Shown here piece after piece: positions 21,401 to 31,396 of a stretch of 64,000 nt of DNA. Position 1 is the stretch's first letter. The number at the start of each line of letters is the position of its first letter. Source of the DNA: JABDII01 sp963815325 (GTDB lineage: Bacteria > Gemmatimonadota > Gemmatimonadetes > Gemmatimonadales > GWC2-71-9); contig CAWFGG010000005.1 of assembly GCA_963815325.1 (NCBI GenBank), positions 310,001-374,000 of the forward strand, in the 5' to 3' direction. Position numbers and translations under genes: made by a program. The notes under the pieces are model-generated. The model did not search any database, was not told the origin of the DNA, and saw only the letters and a list, made by a program, of their open reading frames with translations.

Positions 21401-24105
21401 GCGCAGGTGGCTGCGCTTGGAGATACCCTCGCCGGCGAGGGATCAGGCCGTCGAGAACCGGGATGAAGGCCGGCACCGCGATGGCTGCCGACGATCAGGC
21501 CGGTCCACAGGAGCGGAGAGACGGCGGGCAGGGTCCAGGCGGCGACGGCAAGCAGAAACGACGCAGGCGCGACGAGGCTTCGGCGCAGGTTGTCCACCAT
21601 CTTCCATCGGCCGTGGGCCGGAATGCGCGGCCTCGGCTGCTTCTGCCCCGCGGCGTCGCGCGCGCGGCCCAGGATCCAGGGAAGGAGCTGCCAGTCGCCG
21701 CGCACCCACCGATGCTGGCGGCGCGCGGCCACCTCGTAGTTGGTGGGAAACTCCTCGAAGAGATCGACGTCGGTCACCAGCCCGGCGCGCGCGAACACGC
21801 CCTCGAAGAGATCGTGGCTGAGAAGCGCGTTCTCCGGGACCTTCCCCTCGAGCGCCGCCTCGAAGGCGTCGACGTCGTAGATCCCTTTCCCCGTGTAGGA
21901 GCCCTCTTCGAAGAGGTCCTGATACACGTCGGAGACCGCAGCCGCGTAGGGGTCCACGCCTCCGGGGCCCGACACGATCCGCTGGTAGGTCGTGCTGCCA
22001 GGGCCCGTCGGCAGTGACGGAGTGATCCGCGGCTGCAGGATCGCGTAGCCCTCGACGACCCGCCCCTTCCGGCGTCGAAGCGCGGCCGGTTCAACGGGTG
22101 CGCCATCGCCCCGACGAGGCGGTAGGCAGCCGCCTTTGGAAGCCGGGTGTCGGCATCCAGGGTGATGACGTAGCGGACACCCTCGGGCACGGTGGGTGGC
22201 TTGCCGTTGATCGGAATGAACGTGGTGTCCGTGGCGCCGCGAAGCAGCCGGTTCAGCTCGTGGAGCTTCCCTCGCTTCCGTTCCCAGCCGATCCACTTGC
22301 CTTCCTGCTCGTTCCAGAGGCGCCGGCGATGCAACACCAGGAACCGCTCCCCGCCGCCGGGCGGACCTTCGTAGCTGTGCGTTGAGACGCGCGATCTCGT
22401 CCGCCAGCGCGGCGAGGAGAGCCTCGTCGCCCGGCATCGTGTTCGTGCGAGCGCGTCCGCCCAGTCGGTCAGGAGGGCGAAGTGGAGATGGCCATCGGGA
22501 TTCGCCAGATAGTGGACCTCGAGCCGTTCGAGCTGACTCCTCGACGTCGGCGTGGCTCGTGAGCAGCGTGGGCACGACGACCATGGTTCGAAGCTCCGCA
22601 GGCACGCCCTGCGCCAGTTCGAGCTTCGAGAGGAGCCGCGGGGGAACGAGCATCAGTCACCAGGCGATGGACGAGGGACACTGCGATCATCTGACGCGGG
22701 CACGAGGCCGAGGATCCCCAGGAGCATGAGGATCGGCAGGCCGACACCTGCGCCCCAGGTCATGTACAGAGGGCCGGAGAGCTAGCAGCGCAGTGAGAAG
22801 TGCGATCAGTCCGAGGTAGCCGGATGTCGCGTGCGCGCGCCACGCGCGTCGGATCCGGACTCGCCACGGGACGCGAAAGCCCAGCCGCCTCTCGAAAGCA
22901 AACCGGCCACGGGACACGAGATGAGTACCCCGGGTCCTCCTCCGCGCGTTGGGGAATGGCGAGGAGGCCTGACGGTTCTCCGGTCGGATGGCCTCCACTT
23001 CGGTCGGACCAGTCTGCGATCGGGGTCCTGGGTTTTCCCGTGCTGCTTCGCACGCGAGGCGGACAGCTTCGCGGGCCACCTCCAGTTCCGATATGCTCGA
23101 GCCGCGGGACAATTCCTCGACGGCCGCCCGATACTTGTCGCGGGTGTGGAAATCCATGGCCGCGAACCCGGGGACAGCTCGGAAGACCTCGTCAACCAGA
23201 CTGACGCTTTCGAAGAACCCCGGCCAGTCGATGGACGACAGCCACCGCATGCTGGTGATGATGTTCCGCACCGTGATGTTTGCTGCGGCCTGAGCCTGAT
23301 GTGCCTGGGCAACTACTTCGTTGGGGGACGTCCCCTGCGCCGCCAGATTCTCATTGAGCCAGTCGAGGGCCGGCATGAGCGAAGCTGGCTGGTCACGAAG
23401 CCGCTGCACGAGCTGCACGGCGAATGAGCTGTCGAGGGGAGCGTCGCCAAGCGACCCTAGGACATCCTCTACACGTTCCGCGGCATGATCGCTCAGACCC
23501 AGAAGGCGGTCCGCCACTTCGTCCCCGTGCGCGCGCGCCTCGCGGGCGCGGATGATCACCTCCGACAACCGCCGCAGGTTCTCAACGAGGGCCACTCGAA
23601 GGTGAATGGCGACTGCCCAGAGTTCACCGATGCCGAGCGGCTGGATCCGCTGGTAGGCCCGGACGAATGCCTGCAGCGTTTCCAAATCAAATCGACTGTC
23701 GGTGTGCGCCACATACGCCCATGCCAGCCCATAAACGCGGGGATACCCCCCGAGGTGGTGGCCCTCGGCAATCTTCGGCAGGAGCTTGTAGAAACTGCGA
23801 GGGAGATGGTCCCGGATCTCCCGGATCTGCCCGTCCACCACGTGAAAGTTGTCGAGGAGCCACTCTTCGGCTTGTGTAATCTGATGCTTCTGGCGAACCG
23901 CCTCGACGATGTTTCGGTACCCGGCGAGAAGCACCTTTCCATTCTCGCGGACACGGGGAAGGAGCTTGCGGCCTGGTGCGCGTCCCTCAGCGGTGGGTTG
24001 GGCCGCGGCCAAGCTCTCGGCGTGCTGCTCGAGCCGTTCGATGCCGAACACCTCGGCGCGGATCGGCTGTTGCTGTTCTGAAGGAGCCGCGACCGGGACG
24101 TCCAT
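15447..24105 (-). pseudogene. ndvB: Cyclic beta-1,2-glucan synthase (NdvB/ChvB type), heavily frame-broken
   Basis: Reading across frames gives one ~2,900-residue protein. From the N-terminus (PIRAEVFGIERLEQHAESLA, ~24.1 kb) come membrane helices (~22.8 kb) and the GT84 glycosyltransferase with YVITLDADTRLPKAAAYRL and HRWVRGDWQLLPWILG (~22.2-21.7 kb). More helices follow (~21.4 kb), then the glycoamylase-like domain with ELTYQYSDFGVPGLGLKRG and VRAYMAHHQGMTIVSLGN (~19.7 kb). The GH94 phosphorylase-type domain (GDVQHWWHPPTGRG, ~16.7 kb; MAGDWNDGMNRVG, ~16.4 kb) leads to the C-terminus HLVQVVLG (15447). The enzyme makes, elongates and cyclises periplasmic glucan. Well over a dozen frame changes interrupt it, most repaired by deleting one base, with almost no nonsense codons inside segments. 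The start at ATG 24105 is tentative; an in-frame ATG lies at 24216. Confidence 0.85.
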
Positions 24106-24565
24106 GGTGTTCAATTCGAGTTCCGTATCGGGGCTGCCGAACGTGTGCGCTTGATCAAAGAGTCGTGACCCCTTTCCTGCAGCCGAAGCCGGGCTACAGA
24201 CCTTCGCTGGAGACAACTAGGCGCCGGAATGCTGGAGGAACAGCCCGATCGGTTCAGGAGCCCTCCCGAGAGGTTCTCGGACACACGCCTGGTCAACATA
24301 CCCAGTGTCGCCAGCCGGCGGCATTGCGTGGGCGAGAGGGCTCGCGGGGACGGGGCTCTTCCTGGTTTGGCTGCAACTCCACGCGCATTCTGAGAATCTG
24401 TAGCGGCACCGGCCCAACACCTGCCGTTCTGACAGCCTGATGGGCCCTGCTGGGCGGGCCGGTGGTTGGCCCCTCGTCTGGACTGGACAGGAACGAAGCT
24501 TGCTCTTGTTACGTGCAGATGAAGAACGACGCCGTCAAATCAATCTGCGAGAGAATGGGAGTTTC
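24106..24565. other. Long intergenic gap between divergent glucan synthase and dacB-type genes
   Basis: About 460 bases separate the two divergent starts. No convincing gene, repeat or RNA structure was seen; short open frames on both strands lack recognisable family motifs. It presumably holds both promoters. The only clear element is GGGA ahead of the ATG at 24566. Confidence 0.5.
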
Positions 24566-26143
24566 ATGAGCGCCAGGCCGCAGTCGCCCGCCGCCCCGAA
24601 CCTCGGCTTTGCCCGGTCTTCACGGCCCTGGGCAGGGCGTGCGGCTGCCATGGCGTTGGCACTACTCGCGCTGGCCCCCCGAATCGGATGGGCCGCGCCC
24701 AGCCCACCAGCGGCCGACCTGGAAGCCAGGCTCAAGCGCTGGTTTGCCGAGGCGTCACGCATAGCGCCCGGCGAATGGGGTGTTGCGGTCGCGGCCGAGG
24801 ACGGGAGCATCCTCTGGAGCGTGCGGCCCGATCAGGTGCTGATCCCGGCATCCGCCGTCAAGCTCTTCACCACCGGCTTTGCCCGGACCGTGCTCGGGGC
24901 CGATGCCCGCCGCTCCACCAGGATCCTCGGCAACGGGTACGTCGATCCCGCGTCCGGGGAATGGGTCGGCCGCTGGGCGATCGAGGTGAACGGAGACCCG
25001 TCGCTCGAGCGATCCAAGAGTGGCGGTACCAGGCTGCTCTCCCTAGCCCAACAGCTCGTGGCCCTTGGGGTGCGCCGATTGACCGGGCCGTTCGAGGTGC
25101 AGAGCGCGGCGGGGCCTGCCGAGGCGTGGTTTCCGGCCCAGTGGTCGGAGCGCCACCGGGGCCGGCTCTTCGCCCCGCTGATCGGCCCGCTCACCGTGCA
25201 CGAAAACGTGGTTCGCTTCACCATCCGGCCGGGCACCGCGGTTGGGCGGCGCGCCCGCTTGGCCACGGTATCACCCGACGGCATCGAACGTCTCGTGGCG
25301 GTCCGGGCGACGACCTCCTCTGGCCGGCGATCGCGCCTCAGGGTGCGGCCGGCGCCGGGCGGAGGATGGGTGGTAACTGGGCAGATTGGGGAGCGCTCGC
25401 GCGGCCGCTCCATCAGTGTCACCGCCGCCGAGCCGCGCCTGGTACTCGAGGCCGTCTGGGAGGCGGCACTTCGAGAAGTCGGCATCGAATGGGACCGGGA
25501 ATCGAGCAATGCTCTGGACCAGGCTGCTACGCCAGACGGGGTGCTCGCCGAGGTGCTGTCGCCATCGCTCGACTCGATCGCGAGCGACATCAACCTGCGA
25601 AGTCACAACCTCGGCGCCGAGCTGCTGCTCCAGTGGGCCGCGGGCCCGAACTATGGGCCGGAACTTCTCACCCAACACGTCCAGTTCATCACGGGCCAAC
25701 TCGAGGGAGTGCGGCTGGTTGACGGCAGCGGTCTCTCCAGCAACGACCGGGTAGCCCCGCGCATTTTCGTGTCCTACATGGCCCGTCTCCCGCAAACGGA
25801 GCACGGCAAGAACTTCCCGCTGTTATTCCCCGCCAACGGCACCGGCACCCTCAAGCCGCTCCGAGGCGACCTGCCGGCCGAAGGAGTATTTCGCGCCAAG
25901 ACGGGTACGTTGCGCAACGTCTCGACCGTCGTGGGATATCTCGGTCGCCCCGACGGCGTCTTACTCCTCTCCCTCATGTACAACGGATCGCGGCCGTCCT
26001 CCGCTCGTCGCGCTCAATGGCAGCTGGTGCGGGAACTCGGTGCCGACGGCATCGCGGTGCCGGCCGAGTGGGAGGAACAGGAATCGCCCCAGTATGGCGG
26101 CCAGGGCGATGAGTGGGCCGAGCGACTGAACCAAATCTTCTAA
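24566..26143 (+). CDS. dacB: D-alanyl-D-alanine carboxypeptidase/endopeptidase (PBP4, peptidase S13)
   Basis: 525 aa. An arginine-rich N-terminus is followed by a hydrophobic segment (AAAMALALLALAPRIGWA) that looks like a signal peptide. Penicillin-binding motifs are complete: SxxK at S96-A-V-K99, SxN as SHN in INLRSHNLGAELLLQ, the DGSGLSSND block, and KTG in FRAKTGTL. The large insertion between SxxK and SxN is typical of the S13 class. It trims the terminal D-Ala and cleaves peptide cross-links of peptidoglycan in the periplasm. The neighbouring glucan synthase (divergent) also works on the envelope, but no operon links them. An upstream in-frame ATG at 24440 would only lengthen the N-terminus before the signal peptide. 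Confidence 0.9.
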   Translation: MSARPQSPAAPNLGFARSSRPWAGRAAAMALALLALAPRIGWAAPSPPAADLEARLKRWFAEASRIAPGEWGVAVAAEDGSILWSVRPDQVLIPASAVKLFTTGFARTVLGADARRSTRILGNGYVDPASGEWVGRWAIEVNGDPSLERSKSGGTRLLSLAQQLVALGVRRLTGPFEVQSAAGPAEAWFPAQWSERHRGRLFAPLIGPLTVHENVVRFTIRPGTAVGRRARLATVSPDGIERLVAVRATTSSGRRSRLRVRPAPGGGWVVTGQIGERSRGRSISVTAAEPRLVLEAVWEAALREVGIEWDRESSNALDQAATPDGVLAEVLSPSLDSIASDINLRSHNLGAELLLQWAAGPNYGPELLTQHVQFITGQLEGVRLVDGSGLSSNDRVAPRIFVSYMARLPQTEHGKNFPLLFPANGTGTLKPLRGDLPAEGVFRAKTGTLRNVSTVVGYLGRPDGVLLLSLMYNGSRPSSARRAQWQLVRELGADGIAVPAEWEEQESPQYGGQGDEWAERLNQIF

Positions 26144-26179
26144 GCCACGTAACTCGAATACCAAGCAGGTGGTCCCATC

Positions 26180-26199
26180 CCTCCGGTCCTCACCGGAGG
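26180..26199 (+). terminator. Hairpin between converging dacB and aminotransferase genes
   Basis: CCTCCGGT (26180-26187) and ACCGGAGG (26192-26199) are perfectly complementary around a four-base loop, centred between two converging genes. There is no T tract on either side, so it may work only as a transcript-end stabiliser. Confidence 0.42.
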
Positions 26200-26209
26200 C
26201 GCCTCCGCG

Positions 26210-27364
26210 CTAGGCCGTTCGAACGCTCCGCAGGCGGCTGGCCGCTTCGCGGAGCAGATCCTCGGTCTTACAGAAGGCAAACCGAACGAAGGTCCGTCCG
26301 TCCTTGGACCGGCGGTAGAAGCTCGACCCCGGCACCGGTGCCACACCGATGTCACGGGTCAGCCAATGGGCAAAGTCGACATCCGAACGGTCGCTCAGAT
26401 CGGAAAAGTCGGCGAGGACGTAGTAGGCGCCTTCCGGATACCGTAGCCGGAACCCGGCATCCACCAGCGCGCCGCAGAGGAGGTCTCGCCGGACGCGATA
26501 CTCCGATGCCAACGCCCGATAGTACGACTGGTCCAAGGTTTCGAGCCCTACCGCCACGGCCTCCTGGAGCGGGGCCGGCGCACCGACGGTGAGAAAGTCG
26601 TGCACCTTGCGGATGGCGTCGGTCAGATCCTGCGGTGCCACGATGGTTCCGACCCGCCACCCGGTCACGCTGAACGTCTTGGAGGCGCCGCTGACGGTGA
26701 CGGTACGGTTGGCCATCTCCGGCAGCGTCGCGATCGGGATGTGCTTTCCTTCATAGTAGATGTGCTCGTAGATCTCATCGGTGATGGCATACGCATCGTG
26801 GCGGATGCACAACTCCGCGATGGATGTCAGCTCCTCGAGCGACAGCACCCGTCCCGTCGGGTTGTTCGGCGTGTTGACGATGATCGCCCTGGTCTTGGGG
26901 CCGAAGGCGGCGGCGAGGCGGTCGAGATCCAGCGGCTCGCCCGGTCGAAACGGCACATACACCGGCTCGGCATCGCACAGGATGGCATCCGGACCATAGT
27001 TCTCATAGAAGGGCTCCAGCACCACCACCTGGTCGCCCGGATTCACCAGGGCGAGCATCACCGAGGCCATGGCCTCGGTGGCGCCGCAGGTGACGGTGAT
27101 TTCCGTCACCGGATCGACCGTCATCCCGTACCACGTGGCGTATTTCGCGACGAGGGCGCGACGCAACCGGTCACTGCCCCACGTGATGGCATATTGATTG
27201 ATGTCGTCGTGGATCGCTTGGGCGGCGGCGTGCTTGAGCACGTCGGGCGCGGGAAAATTCGGGAAGCCCTGCGCCAAGTTGATGGCATCGTGCTCGTTGG
27301 CGAGGCGGGTCATGCCCCGGATTACCGATTCGCTGAAGGTGTGTGTGCGGACCGCGGTTCGCAT
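26210..27364 (-). CDS. Class I/II PLP aminotransferase
   Basis: 384 aa fold-type I aminotransferase. Visible elements: INLAQGFPNFPAPDVLKHAA at the N-terminus, INQYAITWG, the cofactor region VTCGATEAMAS, IIVNTPNNPTGRVLS, AITDEIYEHIYYEG (PLP Asp and Tyr) and the Schiff-base lysine in SGASKTFSVTGWRVG. The C-terminal Arg that binds the substrate carboxylate is in TFVRFAFCK. The GFPNF start and overall pattern resemble methionine/glutamine-kynurenine-type transaminases more than aspartate transaminase, which could fit methionine salvage, but substrate is not certain. ATG 27364 is used because the family alignment begins here; a long in-frame upstream extension is non-homologous. Confidence 0.9.
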   Translation of the reverse strand: MRTAVRTHTFSESVIRGMTRLANEHDAINLAQGFPNFPAPDVLKHAAAQAIHDDINQYAITWGSDRLRRALVAKYATWYGMTVDPVTEITVTCGATEAMASVMLALVNPGDQVVVLEPFYENYGPDAILCDAEPVYVPFRPGEPLDLDRLAAAFGPKTRAIIVNTPNNPTGRVLSLEELTSIAELCIRHDAYAITDEIYEHIYYEGKHIPIATLPEMANRTVTVSGASKTFSVTGWRVGTIVAPQDLTDAIRKVHDFLTVGAPAPLQEAVAVGLETLDQSYYRALASEYRVRRDLLCGALVDAGFRLRYPEGAYYVLADFSDLSDRSDVDFAHWLTRDIGVAPVPGSSFYRRSKDGRTFVRFAFCKTEDLLREAASRLRSVRTA

Positions 27365-27490
27365 CAGTTTGGCCTCGAGACAAGAGTGGTGTACCGCTGC
27401 GCCGGCGCTGGGGTTCCGATGCCCTCGGGACAAGGTAACTTTCCGGCCGGTGCAAGCGAGAGAGGCCCATTCCCCGAGCCGCAGGATTCC

Positions 27491-27913
27491 ATGGTTGGAC
27501 GCGAGGCTCCCGGTCCGGACATGAAGGCCCGCATCATCCATGGCGTGATGTTGGGAGCGACGATTGCGGTGCCGACCATTCTGGCAACGGTTCGCCTCTT
27601 GGCGGGCTCGACCGGCACCGAACAACCGGCCCGGATTCTCGCGGTGATCACCCCGGCAGCCGCGGGCCTGGCCGTGGTCGTCAGCCTCATGCTGCGTGGC
27701 CGGCTGGCATCCCAGCCGGCATCCGCGGGACGCGATGCCTGGTGGACGGCCAACCTGGGGACGGCGGTGGCCCTGTGGAGCCTGGCCGAGGGCACCGGCC
27801 TCTTGGCAGGGGTGGCATACTTTCTCACCGGGAACCTGCCTGCCGCCCTGCTCGCGTTTGCCATCGCCATTCTGCTGCTGCTCATGTACGCGCCCAGCCG
27901 TCTGGGCGAGTGA
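27491..27913 (+). CDS. Small multi-pass membrane protein, unknown
   Basis: 140 aa with four hydrophobic segments: VMLGATIAVPTILATVRLLA, AVITPAAAGLAVVVSLML, TAVALWSLAEGTGLLAGVAY and PAALLAFAIAILLLLMYAP. The pattern resembles a small family of four-helix proteins found beside unrelated genes; no catalytic or binding residue stands out. The ATG at 27491 follows AGGA by four bases; the ATG at 27521 is an alternative. It ends 28 bases before the M42 peptidase gene and could be co-transcribed with it. Confidence 0.6.
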   Translation: MVGREAPGPDMKARIIHGVMLGATIAVPTILATVRLLAGSTGTEQPARILAVITPAAAGLAVVVSLMLRGRLASQPASAGRDAWWTANLGTAVALWSLAEGTGLLAGVAYFLTGNLPAALLAFAIAILLLLMYAPSRLGE

Positions 27914-27941
27914 CACTTTTTCACCTCAGGGCTTCGCCATC

Positions 27942-29009
27942 ATGAATCAGCGCGCGCTCGACTTCCTCACATCCTTGCTCGATGCCCCCGGTCCATCGGG
28001 GTTCGAAATGCTGCCGGCCCGGGCCTGGCGCCGTGAGGCCGAGACATTCGCCGACGAGGTCCGCGTCGATGTCGGCGGCAACTCGTACGCCACCATCAAC
28101 TCCACCGGCCGCCCCCGCATCATGTTCGCCGGGCACATCGATGAAATCGGCCTCATGGTCGTGCACATCGATGATGAGGGTTTCCTGTCATTCGACACGA
28201 TCGGCGGATGGGATCACCAGGTGTTCGTTGGGCAACGCGTTGTGCTCCTGGGACGTGAGGGAGTTGTGCATGGGGTCATCGGAAAGAAGGCGATTCACCT
28301 CATGGAGGAGGAAGATCGTAAGAAGGTCTCCAAGGCGAGCGACCTCTGGATCGATATTGGCGCGGTGACCAAGGCGGAGGCCTTGGCGCGGGTGCGCGTT
28401 GGCGATCCCGGTGTGTTGGCCTCGCAGGTCCAGCGATTCCCCAATGGCCGCCTCGTGAGCCGCAGCATCGACGACCGGATCGGAGCGTTCGTGGTTCTGG
28501 AGGCCCTGCGACTGCTGGCGAAGGACCGTCCGACTGCAGCCGTGACCGCCGTGGCGACGTCACAGGAAGAGATCGGCTACTCCGGCGGCGGCGCGCGAAC
28601 GTCGGCGACCGGGCTCGAAGCCGACGTGGCCATCGTCGTGGACGTGACCCATGCGACCGACCATCCCGGCGCCGAGAAGAAGAAGCACGGCGACATCAAA
28701 CTCGGAGCGGGACCTGTGCTCAGTCGGGGGTCCGTCGTCAGTACCGTGGTCTTCGAACGACTGCTCGAGGCGGCCGAGGCGGAAGGGATCCCCTACGCGC
28801 TCCAAGCGGCTCCCCGGGTTACCGGAACCGATGCGGATGCAATATCAACTGCGCATCGCGGCGTAGCCACGGGACTCGTGTCCGTGCCAAACCGCTACAT
28901 GCACAGCCCGAACGAAATGGTCATGCTGGAAGACCTGGAGCGTGCGGCACACCTGCTCGCCGCGTTTGCGCGGCGGACCGGTCCTGATGCCGAATTCTCG
29001 CCAAAGTAG
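27942..29009 (+). CDS. M42-family metallo-aminopeptidase
   Basis: 355 aa, M42 glutamyl-aminopeptidase/endoglucanase-like fold (PepA/FrvX/YsdC type). Dinuclear metal ligands are seen in AGHIDEIGLMV (His, and the catalytic Asp two residues on), SRSIDDRIG (bridging Asp), TSQEEIGYSG (catalytic Glu and metal Glu), VVDVTHATD (Asp) and NRYMHSPNEM (His). These enzymes form large tetrahedral complexes in the cytosol that remove N-terminal residues from short peptides. The insertion VGQRVVLLGREGVVHGVIG after the first metal block is the family's small beta-barrel dimerisation domain. Its 3' end is five bases from the end of the converging HEAT-repeat gene. Confidence 0.88.
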   Translation: MNQRALDFLTSLLDAPGPSGFEMLPARAWRREAETFADEVRVDVGGNSYATINSTGRPRIMFAGHIDEIGLMVVHIDDEGFLSFDTIGGWDHQVFVGQRVVLLGREGVVHGVIGKKAIHLMEEEDRKKVSKASDLWIDIGAVTKAEALARVRVGDPGVLASQVQRFPNGRLVSRSIDDRIGAFVVLEALRLLAKDRPTAAVTAVATSQEEIGYSGGGARTSATGLEADVAIVVDVTHATDHPGAEKKKHGDIKLGAGPVLSRGSVVSTVVFERLLEAAEAEGIPYALQAAPRVTGTDADAISTAHRGVATGLVSVPNRYMHSPNEMVMLEDLERAAHLLAAFARRTGPDAEFSPK

Positions 29010-29014
29010 GAAGG

Positions 29015-30531
29015 TCAGCCGTCGGTTCTGAGACCGGCCAAGGCCTGCTCGGCCGCCGTCTCGAACCGACCTGTCGTCATCGGTGAGGAAGTCCTGCAGT
29101 GCGCTGGTGGCCAGCCGGTCCACCCGCGAGACCGAGCGCCTCCACCGCCGCCACGCGCGCAGCCGACCGCTTTCGTCCGAACACTTTTCGCTTGGGCTCT
29201 GCAGAGCGCAACAGTGCCTGGACCGCGTCCGGCGAGCCGATCCGCCCCAACGCCAGGCAGATCTCCCGCAACACCTCCGCGTTGTCCTCCTCCTCCAGCC
29301 GGAGGGAGAGCGTCATGACGAGGCCCCGCCCTGTTTCCCGATTGATGCCTTGCACGGCATCGAGCCGGACCATGACCGAGGAGTCCCACAGCGCCTTCCG
29401 GAGCGACTGGGCCACCGCGGGCGAGCCGATCTTGCCCAACGCCGCAGCCACGGCTCGGCGCACCCGCTCATCCTCGTGCTCGACCTGTGATGAGAGTGAC
29501 GGGATCGCGTCGATCAAGCGAAGCTCACCACACAACTCCGCGATGTTCCGAACCACAAACCAGTCTTGATGGTCGAGCCGGTTGATGATGCCACGCTTCC
29601 CCTCCCGCATGTGGCTCAACATGTTGAAATAGCCACGTCGCTCGGCCAGGGTCGGCGCCGCCGCCAGTAGCTCCAGCAGCACCTCGGTCGGCTCCGCGCC
29701 GAGCCGATTGAAGAGCGCGACTGCATCGGCCCGGCCGCTTCCTTCCATTGCCACCCTGCGGGCGAGAGTCTCCTGGACCGGCCGCGGCAGGACGCGGCGT
29801 AACAGCGTCACATAGCGTTCCTTGATCCGCGGATCCGTCTCGTGCGCCTCTTCTTGAAAGAGCTGAACGAGGAGTTGCAGGAACTCGTCCCAGTCCCCGC
29901 GCTCGGAGGCCGCCCTGACCCGAGGCTCGATCTCCTTGAGCAGGCTTCCTTTGCGGGGATCCGGTTGGATCGGTCCGATCAGGTACTCCTCGTCCCCCGG
30001 AGCCGGCCGGATGAGACCCGGCAAGCCGCCCGCACCGGACTCGTCAGCGCGAGCCTTGGGCGCCTCGGTCCCTGCTGCCGCGCCATCACCACCGGCGTCC
30101 GCGCTTGGAAGGTTGATGAGCGTGTCCGCCGCCGGCATGTCATGGCCGGTCAGGACCTGGATTTCCCCGGTGCCCGCAGGATCGAACTGGTCGATGAATT
30201 CCTGAGGGCTGCCCGGCGTACCGGGATGTGCCAGCGCTCGGAGCAGGGCGAGGAGCATGGCAGGATGCACCCGAGGGGGGATTCGAATCTCGCGAATTCC
30301 CGCGCTCCGCATAGCATCCTGCAGCTCGCCGAGCCCGGGGGTGCCGGCAGGCAGGACGAAGCCGCCCACCGCGAGCCCCGAGCTATCCACCGAGAAGCGA
30401 AGGCCGTCATCGACCAGCTCGGATTGCAGGTCCAGAAAGGCCGACTTGTGCCGCTCGCGGGCTTCGGGCGCCACTCGCAGGAGATGCACGAGCTGCGCGA
30501 GTTTGGTGGCGATGGATGAAGGTGCGCTCAT
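29015..30531 (-). CDS. HEAT-repeat protein with C-terminal frame breaks
   Basis: Starts at ATG 30531. Residues ~1-200 are a mixed region with a low-complexity Ala/Gly/Asp-rich linker; ~230-470 are helical HEAT/PBS-lyase-type repeats, e.g. DWFVVRNIAELCGELRLIDA, VRRAVAAALGKIGSPAVAQS, VMVRLDAVQGINRETG and EICLALGRIGSPDAVQALL. The main frame runs into a stop at 29077, but the repeat pattern continues as ATSALQDFLTDDDRSVRD and then TAAEQALAGLRTDG in the two other frames, ending at 29015. Both steps are repaired by removing one base. HEAT proteins are scaffolds. The gene follows the ECF transporter by 37 bases on the same strand, so a link is possible but unproven. Confidence 0.7.
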
Positions 30532-30568
30532 GACGCTCGGAGAATGGCGACCAAGAGTTGGGTGGTCC

Positions 30569-31396
30569 TCAAGATACCGGGGCGCCGGAGGGGCGGCAAC
30601 GCTCAGCGAGGGCCCGGGCCACATCGGCGGTCCGCCAGGAGTCGGTGGCGAGTGAGAGCCGCTGCGCCAAGAGCGCGGGGGCCGGAAGCGGCAGTCCTAA
30701 GGCGTCTCCATCGGCAAGCACCTGGGCTACATCACCGTCACGAACGATGTGCCTGTCGCGCAGGACCACGGCCCGATCGAGAACCTCAATGGCAAAGTCG
30801 GTGTCGTGACTGACCGCAAGCACGGCGCACCCCCCATCCCGACGGGCACGCACAACTCGGGCCACGGTTTGCCGCGAGACCCGATCCAGTCCATTGGTCG
30901 GCTCGTCCAGGATGAGTAAGCGCGGATCGACTACCAGCGCGCAGGCCAGCGCCACGAGCCTGCGACGGGCAGCCGGCAGGTCGTAGGGATGGACGAGAGC
31001 TACATCGGCGAGTCCAAGCTCGTCGAGCACGGCCGCGGTGGCATCGGCGGTTTGGGCCGCGGGCCACCCGAGCTGCCGGGGTCCAAACCCGATCTCCGCC
31101 CGAACACTGCGTTCGACCAGCTGCGCCTCGGGGTTCTGGAACAGGTAGCCCACCGAGGGTGCGAGGTCCTCCGGTCCCAGGCCGTCGGTTGGTCGATTCA
31201 CGGTTGTCACCGTGCCGCGCGACGGGTGCCGCATCGCCATCGCCAAGCGGGTGAGGGTGGTTTTCCCCGCCCCATTGGAGCCCAGCAGCGCCACACCCTC
31301 CCCTGCCATGATCTCGAGCGACACGCCCTCGAGCACGGGCGTCGACCCGTAGGCGAAGTCCACCGCCGACATTCGGAGCACCACGTTCATCGCCAC
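30569..31396 (-). CDS. ecfA: ECF transporter ATPase, EcfA type, with degenerate signature motif
   Basis: 275 aa ABC ATPase. Walker A GSNGAGKTT, Q-loop LFQNPEAQL, Walker B LLILDEPTNGLD and the switch histidine in AVSHDTDFA are all canonical. The ABC signature, normally LSGGQ, is DLPAA in HPYDLPAARRRLVALACAL, so this subunit cannot provide a normal signature to its partner's ATP. Sequence and partner genes mark it as one of two ATPases of an energy-coupling-factor uptake system. Its ATG (31396; 31390 also possible) overlaps the end of the second ATPase gene by about ten bases. The role is to power vitamin or trace-metal import through EcfT and an S component. Confidence 0.85.
   Translation of the reverse strand: MAMNVVLRMSAVDFAYGSTPVLEGVSLEIMAGEGVALLGSNGAGKTTLTRLAMAMRHPSRGTVTTVNRPTDGLGPEDLAPSVGYLFQNPEAQLVERSVRAEIGFGPRQLGWPAAQTADATAAVLDELGLADVALVHPYDLPAARRRLVALACALVVDPRLLILDEPTNGLDRVSRQTVARVVRARRDGGCAVLAVSHDTDFAIEVLDRAVVLRDRHIVRDGDVAQVLADGDALGLPLPAPALLAQRLSLATDSWRTADVARALAERCRPSGAPVS

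Noticed and set aside
26210..27916. Aminotransferase starting far upstream at 27916
   Set aside because: The extra ~180 residues are Gln/Arg-rich, non-homologous, and antisense to a membrane protein gene.
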